A stretch of DNA of 7,343 nt, taken from the NCBI GenBank assembly GCA_003696125.1, contig RFHZ01000543.1, positions 1 to 7,343 on the forward strand, read 5' to 3'. The notes below the pieces were generated by a model, which was not told where the DNA came from, searched no databases, and was given only the letters and a program-made list of their open reading frames with translations. Below, one piece after another: positions 6,525-7,343 of this stretch. This stretch comes from Nitrospinota bacterium. GTDB lineage: Bacteria; Tectomicrobia; Entotheonellia; J063. Positions within the stretch are counted from its first letter, which is position 1. Every line of letters begins with the position of its first letter. The position numbers and the translations under genes were made by a program.

Positions 6525-6550
6525 ACTTCTCCCTCGTTAAGTCCAAGGTC

Positions 6551-7343
6551 CTATCCTTTAATGGCACCGGTCATCCCTGCGACGTAGTGTTCGACGAAGA
6601 AGGAATAGATCAACGCCACTGGAATAGAACCGAGCAGGGCACCGGACATCAGTTCGCCCCAGTAGAAGACATCTCCCCGGATCAGCTCACTGACTACCCC
6701 TACCGGGACGGTTTTATTCACGTTATCGAAGATAAAGGTCAGCGCATAGAGAAACTCATTGGCCGATAGGGTAAAGGCGAAGATGCCAGCAGAGAGAATC
6801 CCTGGTAGAGCCAAGGGCATCACTATCTTCACCATGGCCTGAATACGGGTTGCCCCATCGATCATGGCACATTCTTCCAATTCCCGGGGAATCGTCTTGA
6901 AATAGCCGGTCAGCAACCAGGTGCAAAAGGGAACGAGGAAGGTGGGATAGCTCAGAATCAACGCAAAGCGTGAATTAAGGAGTTTAAGGGTACTGAGCAC
7001 ATCGGAGAGGGGAATGAAGAGAAGCGTGGGGGGGACTAAATAGGTGACAAAGATCAGGATACCGATGATGCCCGCGCCCTGAAAACGGAGGCGGGCCAGG
7101 GCATACCCGGCGGAGATCCCGCAGAACAGGGAGATAAGGGTGGAACAGAAGGCGATGAAAAGGGTATTCTGAAGCCAGCGGCCAAAGAGCGTATCGTACC
7201 ACAGGTAACGCCAGTGGTAAAAGCAGTCTTCGATAATAGCATCGCGGTCAAAATCAAGGGTAACAAGCTGTTCCTTAAGCGTGTTGGCACAGGCTCGAGC
7301 CCAAAACGGTGGCAAGTCTCGATTATACAACTCATGATTTGAG
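6551..7343 (-). CDS. Carbohydrate ABC transporter permease (MalG/UgpE type), 5' truncated
   Basis: This is an inner-membrane subunit of an ATP-driven importer for sugars or related solutes. The frame is open to the window edge, and the visible 263 residues begin in the periplasmic loop after a missing first helix. The TTG at 7328-7330 is thus not a convincing start. Five membrane segments are visible, beginning about WLQNTLFIAFCSTLISLF, GIIGILIFVTYLVPPTLLF, FALILSYPTFLVPF, ALPGILSAGIFAFTL and GALLGSIPVALIYSFF. The cytoplasmic EAA loop that contacts the ATPase is clear: EECAMIDGATRIQAMVKIVMPLALPG. The C-terminus HYVAGMTGAIKG is typical of the group. The loop before the first visible helix appears about 25 residues longer than in relatives I recall. 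The stop is TAG at 6551-6553. The partner permease, binding protein and ATPase would lie beyond the right edge. Substrate cannot be told. Confidence 0.92.
   Translation of the reverse strand, partial: SNHELYNRDLPPFWARACANTLKEQLVTLDFDRDAIIEDCFYHWRYLWYDTLFGRWLQNTLFIAFCSTLISLFCGISAGYALARLRFQGAGIIGILIFVTYLVPPTLLFIPLSDVLSTLKLLNSRFALILSYPTFLVPFCTWLLTGYFKTIPRELEECAMIDGATRIQAMVKIVMPLALPGILSAGIFAFTLSANEFLYALTFIFDNVNKTVPVGVVSELIRGDVFYWGELMSGALLGSIPVALIYSFFVEHYVAGMTGAIKG

Noticed and set aside
6046-6540. A 164-residue + strand open frame opposite the lipoprotein gene
   Set aside because: The - strand frame has a lipoprotein signal, a ribosome binding site and domain-like sequence; the + frame has none of these.
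7328-7330. TTG as the start codon of the ABC permease
   Set aside because: The frame remains open to the window edge and the first transmembrane helix of the family is missing, so the true start lies beyond 7343.

Overview
The window is moderately GC-rich bacterial DNA, densely coded, with no RNA gene, CRISPR array or insertion sequence that I can see. A prokaryotic lipoprotein signal, very strong Shine-Dalgarno sequences and consensus sigma70-type promoters point to a bacterium, probably a diderm. The lipoprotein resembles the C-terminal domain of the cytochrome c biogenesis factor CcmI, and the protein flavour suggests an environmental lineage (NC10, Rokubacteria, Tectomicrobia or deltaproteobacterial type). 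That placement is a weak inference. Both window ends cut through genes.

Left part (1-3405, + strand): the end of an RluD-type pseudouridine synthase, then an AlkK-like medium/long-chain acyl-CoA ligase, then a crotonase-superfamily protein. The last two look like acyl-CoA metabolism. The crotonase lacks both glutamates that catalyse hydration in classical enoyl-CoA hydratase, so its reaction is open.

Middle (3406-5974): the + strand block converges on a thiamine-diphosphate (TPP) enzyme of the acetolactate synthase/oxalyl-CoA decarboxylase superfamily on the - strand. A hairpin pair in and beside the 42-bp gap probably ends transcription. The TPP gene and a HAD-family gene (type II haloacid dehalogenase-like, catalytic set intact) diverge from a 194-bp spacer. 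That spacer holds two back-to-back promoters, each with a perfect TTGACA -35 box and a 17-bp spacer, plus small repeats that could be operator sites.

Right part (6030-7343, - strand): an inner-membrane permease of a MalG-type sugar ABC transporter, cut by the window edge, is followed after 26 bp by a small lipoprotein gene, probably in the same transcript. The lipoprotein converges with the HAD gene.

No gene-free stretch exceeds 300 bases; the longest is the 194-bp divergent promoter region. I see no single striking new system. The points most worth attention are the two enzymes of uncertain reaction (crotonase and TPP enzyme), the divergent control region, and the stand-alone CcmI-like lipoprotein beside a sugar transporter.
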